Part shown: piece by piece, positions 1 through 10,659 of the stretch
How the letters are laid out: every line of letters begins with the position of its first letter
Position numbering within the stretch: the stretch's first letter is position 1
Source: Gigaspora margarita
Lineage: Eukaryota; Glomeromycota; Glomeromycetes; Diversisporales; Gigasporaceae
Direction of reading: 5' to 3'
NCBI GenBank assembly: GCA_009809945.1
Contig: WTPW01000624.1
Span: forward strand, 157,274-221,273
DNA length: 64,000 bases
Made by a program: the position numbers and the translations under genes
Notes under the pieces: model-generated
Databases searched by the model: none
Told to the model about the DNA's origin: nothing
The model's input: only the letters and a program-made list of their open reading frames with translations

Positions 1-450
1 TAGTTTTAGAGCTTTCAGAAGTTTTACCTATCAAGACACAGATTATAATACATTATTTTTATAGACAATATACTATGAAGCTTCTTAATCATCCTTTTAT
101 ATCAAAGTTTAATAAAGCTTGTTTTTGGGCAGTTTTAGAATCTCACTTTCATTCTACAAAATTAATGATATTTTTTATTATATACCTTTAGTATATCAAG
201 AAAACATTTATTTAAATTATTTTACAGAGTACTTTAAAAAAATATTGTTGATAGTTATTTTGATGTGTTATCAAAATGGTTTTCAGAAGGAGAAGCTTTA
301 TAAAATATTTATATAATTGAAGATTTAATTAATTTTTTCTGAGAAAAAGCTAATCAAAATTATGCAAATGTCATATCTTCAATTATGAACTTTGATATTT
401 ATTCACAAACACAATGTCAACAAAATATTCAATGAATTACATATTGAATA
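1..450 (+). pseudogene. Decayed coding block at left edge, unidentified protein
   Basis: Three frames in succession read as protein-like sequence: from about position 9 (LSEVLPIKTQ, later FNKACFWAVLESHFHSTKL), then about 160-246 (NDIFYYIPLVYQENI), then 250-450 (DSYFDVLSKWFSEGEAL, later EKANQNYANVISS). Two frameshifts separate them. In the last frame TAA at 301-303 and TGA at 340-342, 433-435 and 445-447 interrupt otherwise protein-like sequence. The first two are explained by CAA-to-TAA and CGA-to-TGA changes. I do not recognise the family. It decays in the same way as the long block at the right end of the window and may be related to it, but I cannot show that. The gene start lies outside the window. 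Confidence 0.5.
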
Positions 451-579
451 TAAATCTTATAAATTATTCATACAAATAAATAATAAGCTTTATACTTTTA
501 TATAAATACATTAAATAATACTGATTATATTGGAGTTATTTGTAAAAAAAATCATTAAGGATAAAAAAAAAACAAAGTA

Positions 580-2069
580 CAGTCGTCCTCCTATATAATC
601 ACACAGTTGGGCACACGTCAATATGTGATTATAAAGAAGTGTAACTGTATAAAGGTTACCTAGTGGTTACCTCTATATAAGCACAAATTATAATAAATAA
701 AAAAAAAGTAATTTAATAAAGGTATTTAAAAATTTTATATATGATTATAGAAAGTTGCTATATAGAAAAGTTAGAATTTTACTAATTAAATCAACTTTAT
801 GCAATAATTAAAGTTGTTCAGAAGAATAAAATACAGATACTCTAAATTTTCATACAAATTGGATAACTTTTTATTAGTAAAGTTTTTCATTTTACGTATT
901 TACGAATATAGTTAAAAATTTGTAATTTTTTTTGCAGAAACATAAAATAAAAAGACTTATTAATGAAATATAAACAGATTTACATGAAAATTTTAGAGTA
1001 AATGTATTTTGTTCTCCTGAACAACGTTTATTATTGCATAAAAATCGATTTGCTTAGTATTATTTTGACATTTATATATAGCAATGATCAATGATTCTAT
1101 ATAAAAATTTTTTGAAAATTATTTTAAAAATTTTTATATACGATCATTATATATAAAAGTCAAAATAATACTAAGCAAATCGGATTTTTATGCAATAATA
1201 AACATTGTTCAGAAGAACAAAATACATTTACTCTAAAATTTTCATGTAAATCAGTTGACATTTCATTAATACGTCTTTTTATTTTACGTTTTAACAAAAA
1301 AAAATTACAAATTTTTAGCTATATTCGTAGATACGTAAAATGAAAAACTGTACTAATAAAAAGTTATCCGATTTGTATGAAAATTTTAGAGTAAATGTAT
1401 TTTGTTCTCCTGAACATCGTTTATTATTTCATAAAAATAGATTAGCTTAGTATTATTTTGACTTTTATATATAGCAACGATCAATGATCGTATATAAAAA
1501 TTTTTAAAATAAAATTTTAAAAAAATTTTATATACAATCATTGATTGTTGCTATATATAAAAGTCAAAATAATACTAAAGCTAATCGATTTTTATGCAAT
1601 AATAAATGTTGTTTAGGAGAACAAAATACATTTACTCTAAAATTTTCATATAAATCGGTTGACATTTTATTAATACGTCTTCTTATTTTACATTTTTACA
1701 AAAAAAAATTACAAATTTTTAGCTATATTTGTAGATACGTAAAATGAAAAACTGTATTAATAAAAAGTTGTCCAATATGTATGAATATTTTAGAGTATCT
1801 GTATTTTGTTCTTCTGAATAACTTTAATTATTGCTTAAAAGTTGATTTAATTAGTAAAATTGTAACTTTTCTATACAACTTTCTATGATCATATATAAAT
1901 ATGATTGTATAGAAGAAATTTTACTATTAAAAAACATCTATAAATATAAAAATATGTGTGATAGTAATTATAAGCATTTGTGACTATATAGAAGGGTTTT
2001 TAATAACAAAAAAAATGGTAACCAAAAACTATGTGATTGTATGGAGTTGACTGTAGAGAGGGATGACTG
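580..2069. mobile_element. Multi-hairpin Tc1/mariner-like non-autonomous element, TA target site
   Basis: The ends are inverted: the left begins CAGTCGTCCTCC, and the right end read on the opposite strand begins CAGTCATCCCTC. TA flanks both ends (578-579 and 2070-2071), as expected of the Tc1/mariner/pogo superfamily. Inside, a module of roughly 250 bp (TATGCAATAATAAA, GTTCTCCTGAAC, ATTTTACGTA) recurs in alternating orientation at about 780-1040, 1160-1430 and 1580-1850. The whole can fold into several long hairpins. No transposase is present. Fragments with similar phrases occur at 35640-35990, 47500-47850 and 48900-49200. Confidence 0.7.
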
Positions 2070-2525
2070 TATTTATCAAAAAAAACAAACAATAAATGCA
2101 GACATTTTATTTATAATAGATAAAAAATAAACAGATATTTGAGACTAGGATTAGACTTTCACAATACAGGAGTATGGGTTGGATCAATGTAATGTAATAT
2201 TTATGAAATAAGATCTAAAGTAAAGGTGATAGCTAATAATAGTTTTGGGTCTGGCTATCTTCCTTCTATACATGCCTTACTTCATTAAGATGTGCATATA
2301 TATATATTTAAAATTATAATAAATAAGATAAAATATATTATGTACTGTTTAAATTACAAAATTAATCAAATTCAAAAGTAATTACCAAAGTTTTATCAAG
2401 TTTTGATTTATTTACTAGATTTTTTTTTATAGAAATTCATAAAAATAACTTAAAATTACTATAATGAAGAAATATTTGAATGCATTTTTCATTACTATTC
2501 TCATATAAACTACCTTAAACTATAA

Positions 2526-2673
2526 AGAGAGTGACAAAAATCAGGTGATTTTTTAGGGGGAGGGGGGAAAAAAATGTTAAAATTATATATAGAAACCTGA
2601 CCAAATCTATATTAAGGAGAAGAGAGGGGTAGGCCTCTAATAAAAAATAATCAGGTGATTAATAACACAGCCC
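2526..2673. mobile_element. 148-bp MITE with TAA target duplication (Harbinger-like)
   Basis: The left end AGAGAGTGACAAAAATCAGG pairs with the right end, whose opposite strand begins GGGCTGTGTTATTAATCACC. TAA lies on both sides (2523-2525 and 2674-2676). The interior has a G-rich tract (GGGGGAGGGGGG) and its complement-like partner. The element at 37821-38157 shares the ends and interior. A 3-bp TWA duplication is the PIF/Harbinger hallmark. Confidence 0.75.
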
Positions 2674-2799
2674 TAAGCAATTCCAGGCAAATTTTGCTAT
2701 AAATATACTTATAATCTATATTTTTTAAAATTTAATTGAATTTTTTTTTTGATAATATTTGAAAATAAGAATTATATTATAGTAGTATTTAAATTTATA

Positions 2800-3160
2800 T
2801 CATAAGAAAAAAGTTTAAGTTGCTTATAAGCTAAAAATAGACAAATTTTAAAAAATTTATTAGCCAAAAAAATTATTTACTTATTCTTGGCGAACTCTAT
2901 AAATATTAGCTCTAGCTCCCTGTTCTAATACAATATTGTAGTTTATAAAAAGGATTACAACTTTAATTATTACAACTTTTGTAATTTATTTGTAAAAATT
3001 AGGACTTGAATTAGAAGTAAAATTTTTTTTATAGATAGGAACATATAAAATTTAAGAAAATCTAAAGAAAAGTTTTATAGTAAAAATTTTAAAATAAAAA
3101 CTTTAAACTTTTATTACTTTAAAGTTTATTAATAATTTTAAAAAATTTTTATAATAAAGT
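2800..3160. repeat. Diverged repeat shared with 43560-43940
   Basis: AT-rich DNA that shares ordered phrases with the interior of the element at 43410-44054: AAGTTGCTTATAAGCTAAAA, CAATATTGTAGTTTATA, GGAACATATAAAATTTAAG. No coding content is seen. Confidence 0.6.
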
Positions 3161-3194
3161 TTATAAAATATATTTTAAAAAAATATATTCTACT

Positions 3195-4180
3195 AGGGTG
3201 TAGCAACTTAGAGAAGTTGGTAAGTTGTCACTCCAAGCAGCAGGTCTAGGGTTCAAATCCTACTAGCAACACTTTGAAAAATAGACCTGTGTTCCAGTAG
3301 CTGTTTCTTGTCAATCGGTTGCTTGGTATGCCATCTTGAATAGGAGTTTTCAGTGCACAAAATCCAAGGAACTGGAGAAATGGAAACCTATTTGGCAAGC
3401 CCTGAGTAAGGAGATAGCAAAGATCTTTGATAGTGCTACCAAAGCCAGAATATCAAAACCTGGAGCTGAAGAATTGGATGATAAGAATCTCAAGGAGGAG
3501 GTTCATCAACCTGGTTGCCAGAGTCATACTAGAGGAAAAGAACCTACGGTTTAGCAGTAGGTACCAAGAGAAAAAAGCCATATTGACCCTTCTGAGCTAA
3601 CTGGATTAGAAGTTTGTAGATCCAGTATAAGGACCAGGACCAGTAGGATGGTTAGGTGGGTGCTGGGTTTGGAGCGAACCTTGAAAGGGCAGAAGTAAAT
3701 AATGGAAGGGTTTTAATGGTTAGCCCTAACTTCAAGTGCAAGCCCCAGTGAGTGCATCATTACTGAAGTGTAGGTGAATATCTAGTGGGACAGGTACTGC
3801 TCTACCAAGTTTTTCTTGAGAATAACAGGACCAGGATTACCCAGCTGGGTCCTAAGGACAACGGATGAGCATCCAGAATTGTCTGACTAACTGAGTACTG
3901 GGACTGTTCTAGTGATACAAGATGGGTTGGCAGGAGGAACATGGATCAGAGGGTTTAAATAGGCAATTCCTGTAGTTGGGTTGCAGGTATGGCAGCTAGT
4001 GTGAAACCTTAGGGCGGACCACTTAAATTAGATACCAAAAGTGTATATGTGGCTAGTTGGATCCTCATTAATGTAACAAATACCAGTTGACCTCCATGTA
4101 GGCTAACTGATTTCTCTAGTATCTTGAATAAAATATTCTGAGTCCCAAGGTGGGCACTTTGAAACCAAAAAAAATAAAAA
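3195..4180 (+). mobile_element. Complete tRNA-headed retroposon (SINE-like), copy A
   Basis: The 5' head (about 3195-3270) is tRNA-like, with an A-box-like TAGAGAAGTTGG and a good B box GGTTCAAATCC, which is how RNA polymerase III SINEs are promoted. The 3' end is A-rich (AAAAAAAATAAAAAA). The 10-bp sequence ATATTCTACT is duplicated exactly at 3185-3194 and 4181-4190, a target-site duplication made by LINE machinery. At 986 bp it is long for a SINE. Further copies lie at 36470-36784 (5'-truncated), 47286-50255 and 53824-55094. It carries the short reading frame listed at 3336-3554. Confidence 0.85.
3336..3554 (+). CDS. Short conserved reading frame inside retroposon copy A
   Basis: A 72-codon frame containing KSKELEKWKPIWQALSKE, FDSATKARISK and PGCQSHTRGKEPT. 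The same protein can be read in copy C (54715-54948, minus) and, with W-to-stop and Q-to-stop changes, in copy B (minus strand, about 49890-50110). Similarity at protein level across independently inserted copies suggests the progenitor encoded it. It is basic and Lys/Arg-rich with no recognised domain. It could be a remnant of a mobilising protein or of a captured host exon. Whether it is translated now is unknown. Confidence 0.4.
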   Translation: MNRSFQCTKSKELEKWKPIWQALSKEIAKIFDSATKARISKPGAEELDDKNLKEEVHQPGCQSHTRGKEPTV

Positions 4181-4190
4181 ATATTCTACT

Positions 4191-4780
4191 GTTAATTATT
4201 TTTTTGAATTTGATTTTGTTAACATAGGTGATTTAGTACTGTACATGTAATAACTATGAAAAAAGGGTTTATCAGGTCTAGGTTTTATTTTAACTTAAAT
4301 GGTTATTGTGATTTATTTTTTTGGCCAATTAGTTCATTCTATTAGTCATTGTTTGAAAACAGCTTTAATGAGCTAATTGATCATGTATAACATATTGTCA
4401 GATTACAAAAATAGTATGAATAGATTAACTTATATATATGTAAATGTGGTATAAATATTTAATAATTGTTAATGTGATATAACTTTCACATGTTTTGCAC
4501 AGTTAATGACAAATATGAAAAGCAAACAAACAGTTAGAAGTATGATTAATGACTCATAAAACTTTCTATTTTTCATCTAGAGTTGTAATTATTAGATAGT
4601 TTATATGTTCTTACATTATTAAACTCATTATCATCAGCTTTCACAATTATCAAACAATGTCATAGAAAATAAAGAGCCAAACTCTTCCTTTTCAATTCTT
4701 TTAATATAATCTAGCTCACTGAATTGAATTCATTATCATATGCAAAGACTCTAAGTTAAAATGATTTCGTGCAATTAGGT
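4191..4780. other. AT-rich spacer, nothing recognised
   Basis: No coding region, RNA gene or clear repeat boundary seen. Confidence 0.5.
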
Positions 4781-4794
4781 TTATCTAGTATCTA

Positions 4795-4922
4795 ATAATT
4801 AACAGATAATCTAGATAGTTATCTGGATAATGAAATTATGAACAGATATAGATAACAGACAATAACTTTTTTCAACAGATAATTATCTTTAGATAAACAG
4901 ATTATCTATATCTGAACACTAG
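4795..4922. repeat. Palindromic AGATAATCT-type hairpin
   Basis: Left half (ACAGATAATCTAGATAG, ATCTGGATAATG) and right half (AACAGATTATCTATATCTG) are inverted around about 4860. This is probably a small MITE core. No convincing target duplication is seen. Confidence 0.5.
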
Positions 4923-5240
4923 TGAACTGTATACCTGTACTAATTGTACCATTAATAACTCAGGTTTTGCAACACTTTACTAGTCCAAATGGCACAAGTT
5001 TTGGTATGGGTAATTAATGTAAAATAATGTGCTATACCATTGTGATAAAAAAAAAAATACATACAAGTAGATTACATAAATTTATATCAACAATCAATAT
5101 AATATAAACAAACTAACTGTACATGTATCAAAAATTTTGTAAAAGAATTTTTTATTAAGATACCTAGAGCAGTTTCATTAGTAAAATTATGAAAGATTGC
5201 AACTTTTTAAAAAAAAATCATATATTGATCTTTTGCTCTT

Positions 5241-5326
5241 CATGAAAAGAGCCAACACATGCCACCTTTGACACATATCATTCCATGAAAAGAGCCAACA
5301 AATGCCACCTTTGACACATATTATTC
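5241..5326. repeat. Two tandem copies of a 43-bp unit
   Basis: Units start at 5241 and 5284 with CATGAAAAGAGCCAACA and continue with ATGCCACCTTTGACACAT; they differ at only a few bases, so the duplication is recent. No gene overlaps it. Confidence 0.85.
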
Positions 5327-5769
5327 CATAAAATAAAGATGCAATTACATATGACATGACATAAGTGCCACTTCTTTACCACTTTTTACTATGATATTCT
5401 ATCAACACCCCTGTACGTATCACTCCAACTGTGCCATTTCATGGATTCCAGACACCAACTCATACTACAGAACCACTTTTTATAGGGATAGTGATCCTTG
5501 ATAACCCAGCATGGCTTTGTCAATGTCTGATTATTCTCATACAATAGATAAATATAGGACAAAATCACAACAATTAGGTTTTTAAATTGCAATACAACAT
5601 TTATAAAAAAAACTCTTAAACTTTAAAATATCTGTAAACTATAACCTTATTTATTATACCATAAGCTTAATAACTACATATAAATAAAAATTTCGTGCCC
5701 TGCAATTTAGTTGCACCTCTAGTTTTATATATAATTACTATGTGTTTGAATTTTAATTAACTTTAAAGT

Positions 5770-5940
5770 GCTATAACTTTTTTTAAAGGCAACATTTTAA
5801 AAATCTGACTGGTAACTTTGTTCATTATAATAAGCTCTGCAAATTTGTCAAATAGCTTTTAAAATATTTTCTCTATAAAAAGGTGATGCATTTTAAAGTT
5901 ATACTATTTTATTGTCTAGTATAGGCTTCTTGCCCCATAC
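5770..5940. repeat. Half-copy of the palindrome found at 42984-43413
   Basis: Shares CTGGTAACTTTGT, GATGCATTTTAAA and AGTATAGGCTTCT in order with one arm of that palindrome. The second arm is missing here. Confidence 0.55.
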
Positions 5941-6720
5941 AAACAAATTCACTCAACCTTAATCACAGACCGTGGTCACCGGGATAGTAATGAGGTTCTG
6001 TAATAGAAACTCATGATAGAGATCAAGCCACCTAAAGCGAAATTTCATTACAATTCATTGAAACCTTATAATCATCTCAGTTTAACCTATCGTTCTCACC
6101 AGTAGTGCTTTTTCTCACTCACTCTTCTGTCATGATAATATTCATTCGCTAATTTTTCCTGAACATATTATCATTTCTTCAGTTGAATTTATTTTCAGCA
6201 CCTTTGGCTAGCTAGCATTCTTCTAGTCACATGATTGGTCATATCTATTCTTTTTAATCAAAGTATTTGAAACAATTTATTTACCTCTTTTTACCTTTTC
6301 ATTTGTGCTAATCTATTTAATTCGATATATTAATAAATAAGTATAACATTTGAAATTGTTCACAAGTGTTACGATTGTTTTTTTGACAATTATTTTCGAA
6401 CTATGAATTTTTGGCTTTATCAAAGTTGTAAGGGCGCCCCCATTTACATTTGTTAATTGATGTATTATATAAGATACAGTACTAACTTTACGGGATTTGT
6501 TAAGAATTTTGAACTAAACTTAAGGCCACAACCCTATAAAACGCCGTCGTTTTATTACTAATAATAAAAAATATTTGAAAGTATAAAAAAAATAAAATAA
6601 AATAAATACATAAAATAAAAATAAAATGAAAAGAAAATAACAAACATAATTGAATATGTATATAAAAGTAGAAAGTAAAGAATTCAATTATAATATGGCG
6701 TCTTTGACTTATAAATAACC
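5941..6720. other. Spacer downstream of the ML-domain gene, nothing recognised
   Basis: AT-rich DNA containing the 3' flank of the minus-strand gene at 6724. The reading frame at 6500-6727 is low-complexity Phe/Tyr/Ile and not gene-like. Confidence 0.5.
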
Positions 6721-6723
6721 CTA

Positions 6724-7140
6724 TCATCCAGTTTGAACTATACCTTCTGCACAGTAAGCAATTAAATTATCTTGTCGTGTAAGAGTAATTTGTATCTGGT
6801 ATAATGTTGGTAAACTTGACTGTGCTGGTATTTGCACAGTTTGAAGAACTCTGTCATTAGCCTTAATATTTCGAGGAAGAGGAAATGATTTACTCAGGAA
6901 TTTACCGAAAAAACCAGATTGGTTAGAAAAAAACTCCACATTAATTTTTCCATTATCTCCAATATCTTTATCTACAATTGCATTAATATTCAAAGTAATG
7001 CTATTTCCAGTAACGGGAGGATCTGGTGTCATTTGTATGTTGGCAACATAGTTGCCAAGACAGCTCGTAAATTGAGTTGCATTGACAGTAAAAAGTGTTG
7101 TCAATAAAGTAAATACAAAAATGAGGTTTAGACTCATCAT
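6724..7140 (-). CDS. Secreted ML-domain (MD-2-related lipid-recognition) protein
   Basis: About 138 residues. Start chosen at the Met-Met pair immediately before a classical signal peptide (SLNLIFVFTLLTTLFTVNA, cleavage probably before TQFTSC). The frame opens 30 codons earlier at 7230, but that extension is basic and would bury the signal. The mature part begins with a Cys and contains PDPPVTGNSITLNIN, PLPRNI and YQIQITLTRQD, and a late Cys in YCAEG. This arrangement fits the ML beta-sandwich family, which includes fungal phosphatidylglycerol/phosphatidylinositol transfer proteins and NPC2; ML proteins hold a single lipid in a hydrophobic pocket. Only two Cys are present in the mature chain, fewer than in most relatives, so one disulfide is likely. 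No intron is needed. The gene stands alone between repeats, and no clear promoter signal is visible in the AT-rich upstream DNA. Confidence 0.75.
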   Translation of the reverse strand: MMSLNLIFVFTLLTTLFTVNATQFTSCLGNYVANIQMTPDPPVTGNSITLNINAIVDKDIGDNGKINVEFFSNQSGFFGKFLSKSFPLPRNIKANDRVLQTVQIPAQSSLPTLYQIQITLTRQDNLIAYCAEGIVQTG

Positions 7141-7230
7141 TAATTTTGAAGGTTTAACAGAGCAACTGATAACTGATATTTTGATTTTTAAGAAAAATGC
7201 ATCAAGTTGCTTCCTTTTTATGAATTTCAT

Positions 7231-8720
7231 GCAAATAATATATTGTATAGGTTTATTTTAAATAACATAGGTAAACTACTTGATTTCATTTATATTAAAT
7301 TTTTTCCCAAATTTAAAGAATGCATAAACCAAGGAAAATCATAACTACAAAAACTATGAAAACGGAGCTATGCTAATTTAATGGAGTCAAAATAGAACTT
7401 GGACTCGAATTAATTTGAGTAATTTCTAGTTAGAACTTTATAACTTGAATATTGACTCGTGTTAAATAATAACTCGATTTAGTCCTAATCAAAAGTATTT
7501 ACTCGAATCAAAATGTTAATTCACATGCAAATCTTTTTAAAATCGAAAAAAGTAAATTATACTATAAATATATATATATTTATTGTAATAACACTATTTT
7601 CTGATCAACAATTCGTATTTTATGTAATACGTATGATCCATATTTTTTTCATGTATAATCTTTTAATCATATGATTTGTGTGTTCTATTCAATCCGTTCT
7701 AATGCAGATTAATGTTAGTTGAATGATTTTTAAATTACTAATGTAAATTATTCCTATAAAAAAATTTATTCGAATGTTTCCATTATATCTCCTTATTTTT
7801 GTGAACACTCCGGAAAATCTGCATATTTAAAGTAAGTTATTTACGCGATGTTCTCATTTAAGTTCATTATATTTGTTAGCAGACAGGTAGAAAAATCATT
7901 TAATAATTTGATATGATCGATAATGATTGGTTATTGTATTCATAAGTTATTTATGTTTATTTTTACATAATGTTTTTCAGTTAGATTTATTTTATACGTA
8001 TAAGTAAATTTATATTATAAAGAATACTTATTAAATAATATATTTGATAATGATACGAAAAATTATTGGCCAAGGTTGATCCTTAAAAAATTCGGGTCTG
8101 TAGACCATACTGACCTTTTGCTAGAACAATTTGTCTGATCAGAAATATTCTCCATATCTATATTAAATATATAGAAAACAATCAGGTCACTCCTTGCAAA
8201 ATTCTAGTCATACTTTAGCTGTTTCCAAAAAGATGTGAAACGGCAATTTATATGATATGTATATACATATAGAATCAGGAAATCGGAAATTAAATGACGT
8301 ATTGATAAACTTTCTGTTTATTATTATTTATATAACAAGGATCGTGAATTTATTAATTTCCTTCACTGCTTCCTATTGGATGGATGAAATTTTATCTCTC
8401 ATTGGTCTTACGAGATTAAAAATATTGTCATCTTTATGTGTCATATAAGCGTCACCTCAAAATTATATATATTTTTTTTAATTATTAATTTTTAATTGCT
8501 TTTTTTTAAAAAAATTCTTTTTCTTTTTAACGCCCAAATAATTTTTAATAATTTTTTGTGAAGTTCTTCTCGTAATAATTGCTTATTTATAAAATTTTTC
8601 TTTAAATTTAACAGCTTTTAATAAGGAACTTTACATGATCGACTAAATAATTTTACAAGGATTGTACTTATAGAATTTGTTTCTCGAGATACCATAATAA
8701 TGAGGATAATAAGTCAAGAA
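7231..8720. other. Spacer upstream of ML-domain gene, nothing recognised
   Basis: AT-rich with repeated AACTCG-type phrases near 7390-7510 but no clear unit. It should contain the promoter of the gene that starts at 7140. The reading frame at 8257-8448 has no protein-like features. Confidence 0.45.
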
Positions 8721-8730
8721 TTGAGGTCCG

Positions 8731-8970
8731 TATTATTTCACCGACAAATTATTCACCGACAAGTTCATTTTACCGACAGTACATTTCACCAAAGCTCATT
8801 TCACCGACATGTTTTTTTTCTATAAAGCACACTAACTTTAACCCTAATTTTACCCTGTTCCTACCTGACCCTAATGACAATGACCAGAATTATTTTGTCG
8901 GTGAAATGAGCTTCGGTGAAATGAACTGTCGGTAAAATGAACTTATCGGTGAATAATTTGTCGGTGAAAC
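8731..8970. repeat. Inverted-repeat element built of TTTCACCGACA motifs
   Basis: The left arm (8731-8812) repeats ATTTCACCGACA-like words about six times. The right arm (8888-8970) carries the complementary TGTCGGTGAAAT words in mirrored order, so the element folds into one hairpin. Decayed relatives appear at 19024-19445 (TTCACAGACA, TTGGTGAAATAATACGGAC) and 25185-25400 (TTTCACTGACAAGCTTA). All are non-coding. Confidence 0.7.
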
Positions 8971-9010
8971 GGGGTGTCTGTGAAGTGATTGTTGGTGAAA
9001 TGATTGCCAG

Positions 9011-9454
9011 CCCTGTAAGAAAAAGTGGCACGTGGTACGGTCCAAAATGACACGGGAAAAAACAACCATTACGTGCCTCCGCAAAAAATTGCACGTGCAA
9101 ATCACGGTCCACAAACCGTTCCTTCACTGCAATTTCCGTAGAAAAACGTGCCAAAAATCCGTGCCAAAATCCGTGGATTTTGGATTAGTAAACTGCTGCA
9201 AAATCCGGTCCATTTACTGTTCAAAATTTACGGGTGAACGTGCCAAAAATGGCACGGTGAAAAGAAACCATCCCGTACCTCACGTGTCAAACACGGTGCA
9301 CTATCCCGTGCCTTTCCGTTATTTTAGTGAACGTGCCAAAATACGTGTATTTTGGCTTAGTAAACTGCTGCAAAATCCGGTCCATTTGCGGTCCAAAATT
9401 CACGCGTATACCCGTAATGGCACGGATATCACACGTGCCACTTTTCTTACAGGG
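9011..9454. mobile_element. 444-bp CpG-rich MITE with CCCTGTAAG ends
   Basis: Ends are CCCTGTAAGAAAAAGTGGCA on the left and, on the opposite strand from the right, CCCTGTAAGAAAAGTGGCAC; the pairing extends through CACGTG. CAG lies immediately outside both ends (9008-9010 and 9455-9457), a possible 3-bp target duplication. Inside, a block with AGTAAACTGCTGCAAAATCC occurs twice (about 9186 and 9357), and CACGTG/CCGTG words recur. It is clearly richer in G+C and CpG than its surroundings. The reading frame across it (9032-9481) is repeat sequence, not a gene. Confidence 0.75.
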
Positions 9455-9601
9455 CAGCCAAACAAACATCCTGTAAAATAAAACATTTTATATAAATTAC
9501 ATTTTCAACGATTAATAATGTATACATTTAAAAACTTAAGTTCATTATTGAATTATTATTGGTTGTATTTTATAAAAAAGTCTGTATTTAAAAAATTTTG
9601 T

Positions 9602-9785
9602 TTCACGAAATAATTTGGTGAAAATTTTGAGCTCAATATTTTCACAATAGTAATTTGGTGAAAAGTTTTGAGTTAAATATTTTTACGAAAGTAATTTGAC
9701 GTAAAGTTTTATGAGTTTAATATTTTCACAAAAGTAATTTTCAAAAAGTTGTGTTCAGTGTTTTCACAAAGCAGTTTGGAGAAAT
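9602..9785. repeat. Degenerate tandem repeat, about 40-bp unit, four to five copies
   Basis: Each unit has the form TTTCACAAAAGTAATTTGGTG followed by AAAAGTTTTGAGTT, with drift between copies. Non-coding. Confidence 0.65.
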
Positions 9786-9799
9786 TTTAAAATTTATTT

Positions 9800-10640
9800 G
9801 CAATAAAATAATTTGTTAATTAAAATTTTAGCAGTATTTTGACTGCAATAAACAATGTATTCATTATTATCTGTGTTTGTGAGACTGCGTATTTATTCAT
9901 CCATTAGAAGTGGTGGCAAGAATATATTTACGTCACTAGTATCACAAAGTCATTTTTACATAATGCTATGTAGAAATTTTACATAAATTAGATTTAAAAA
10001 TTATATATAGATCTATAAACCCAATGTAATTTACATAGATATAATTTATGCATAAATATAATTATAAATAATTTTTAATTAACATTAACAGTTATATATC
10101 TAAAATTTAAAATATAAAAATGTGTTAAGTAGTTAGTTAGTTAAATAAGTAAAATGTTGGAACGAAAATAAAAGTTATAATTAGAGTTAGTGCTAGAATT
10201 AGAGTTGGGGTTAAGTTAAAGTTGCATTTTTAATTAGTAATACAACAAGGTTACCCTAGTAAAATTTTGAGATATTGACTTTTTCTTTCCTTAAAATTTA
10301 TATAAAAATTTATTTGTATTTTATAATATATGAAAGTTATATAATTATATATGTAAAAATTTATTAATATTTATAACATTTATATAAAATTATTATCTAA
10401 ATTTTACGCTATATAACATTTATATAAAATTTTTATCAAAATTTTATGATATATAAAAGTTGTATAATTATGTTATATAAAATATATTAATATATAAAAC
10501 TTATGCAAAAAATTTATTTAAATATTTATAGCATATAAAAGTTACTTAAATATAATACATAAAAATTCATAAATTTATAACATTTACATAAGTTTTTTTT
10601 ATAAAATTATTTTTATTTAAGTTTAAATAGATTTTACTAG
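9800..10640. other. AT-rich low-complexity DNA with a relic of the 30488-30683 element
   Basis: 10170-10260 contains ATTAGAGTTAGTGCTAGAATT and AATTAGTAATACAACAAGG, matching in diverged form the core of the TA-flanked MITE at 30488-30683. 10280-10620 is degenerate AT repeat (ATATAACATTTATATAAAA). No gene seen. Confidence 0.5.
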
Positions 10641-10659
10641 TGTTTCGTAATATTCTTTA

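Noticed and set aside
3195..3270. A functional tRNA gene at the head of the retroposon
   Set aside because: Repeated at the heads of copies B and C with target duplications, so it is a SINE-type promoter, and the cloverleaf is poor.
6500..6727. 75-codon minus-strand frame after the ML gene
   Set aside because: Low-complexity Phe/Ile/Tyr run in AT-rich DNA; no start context or homology.
9032..9481. 149-codon plus-strand reading frame (and minus-strand partner frames)
   Set aside because: It lies almost wholly within a MITE with inverted ends and internal repeats; the protein is a translation of CCGTGCC-type repeats.
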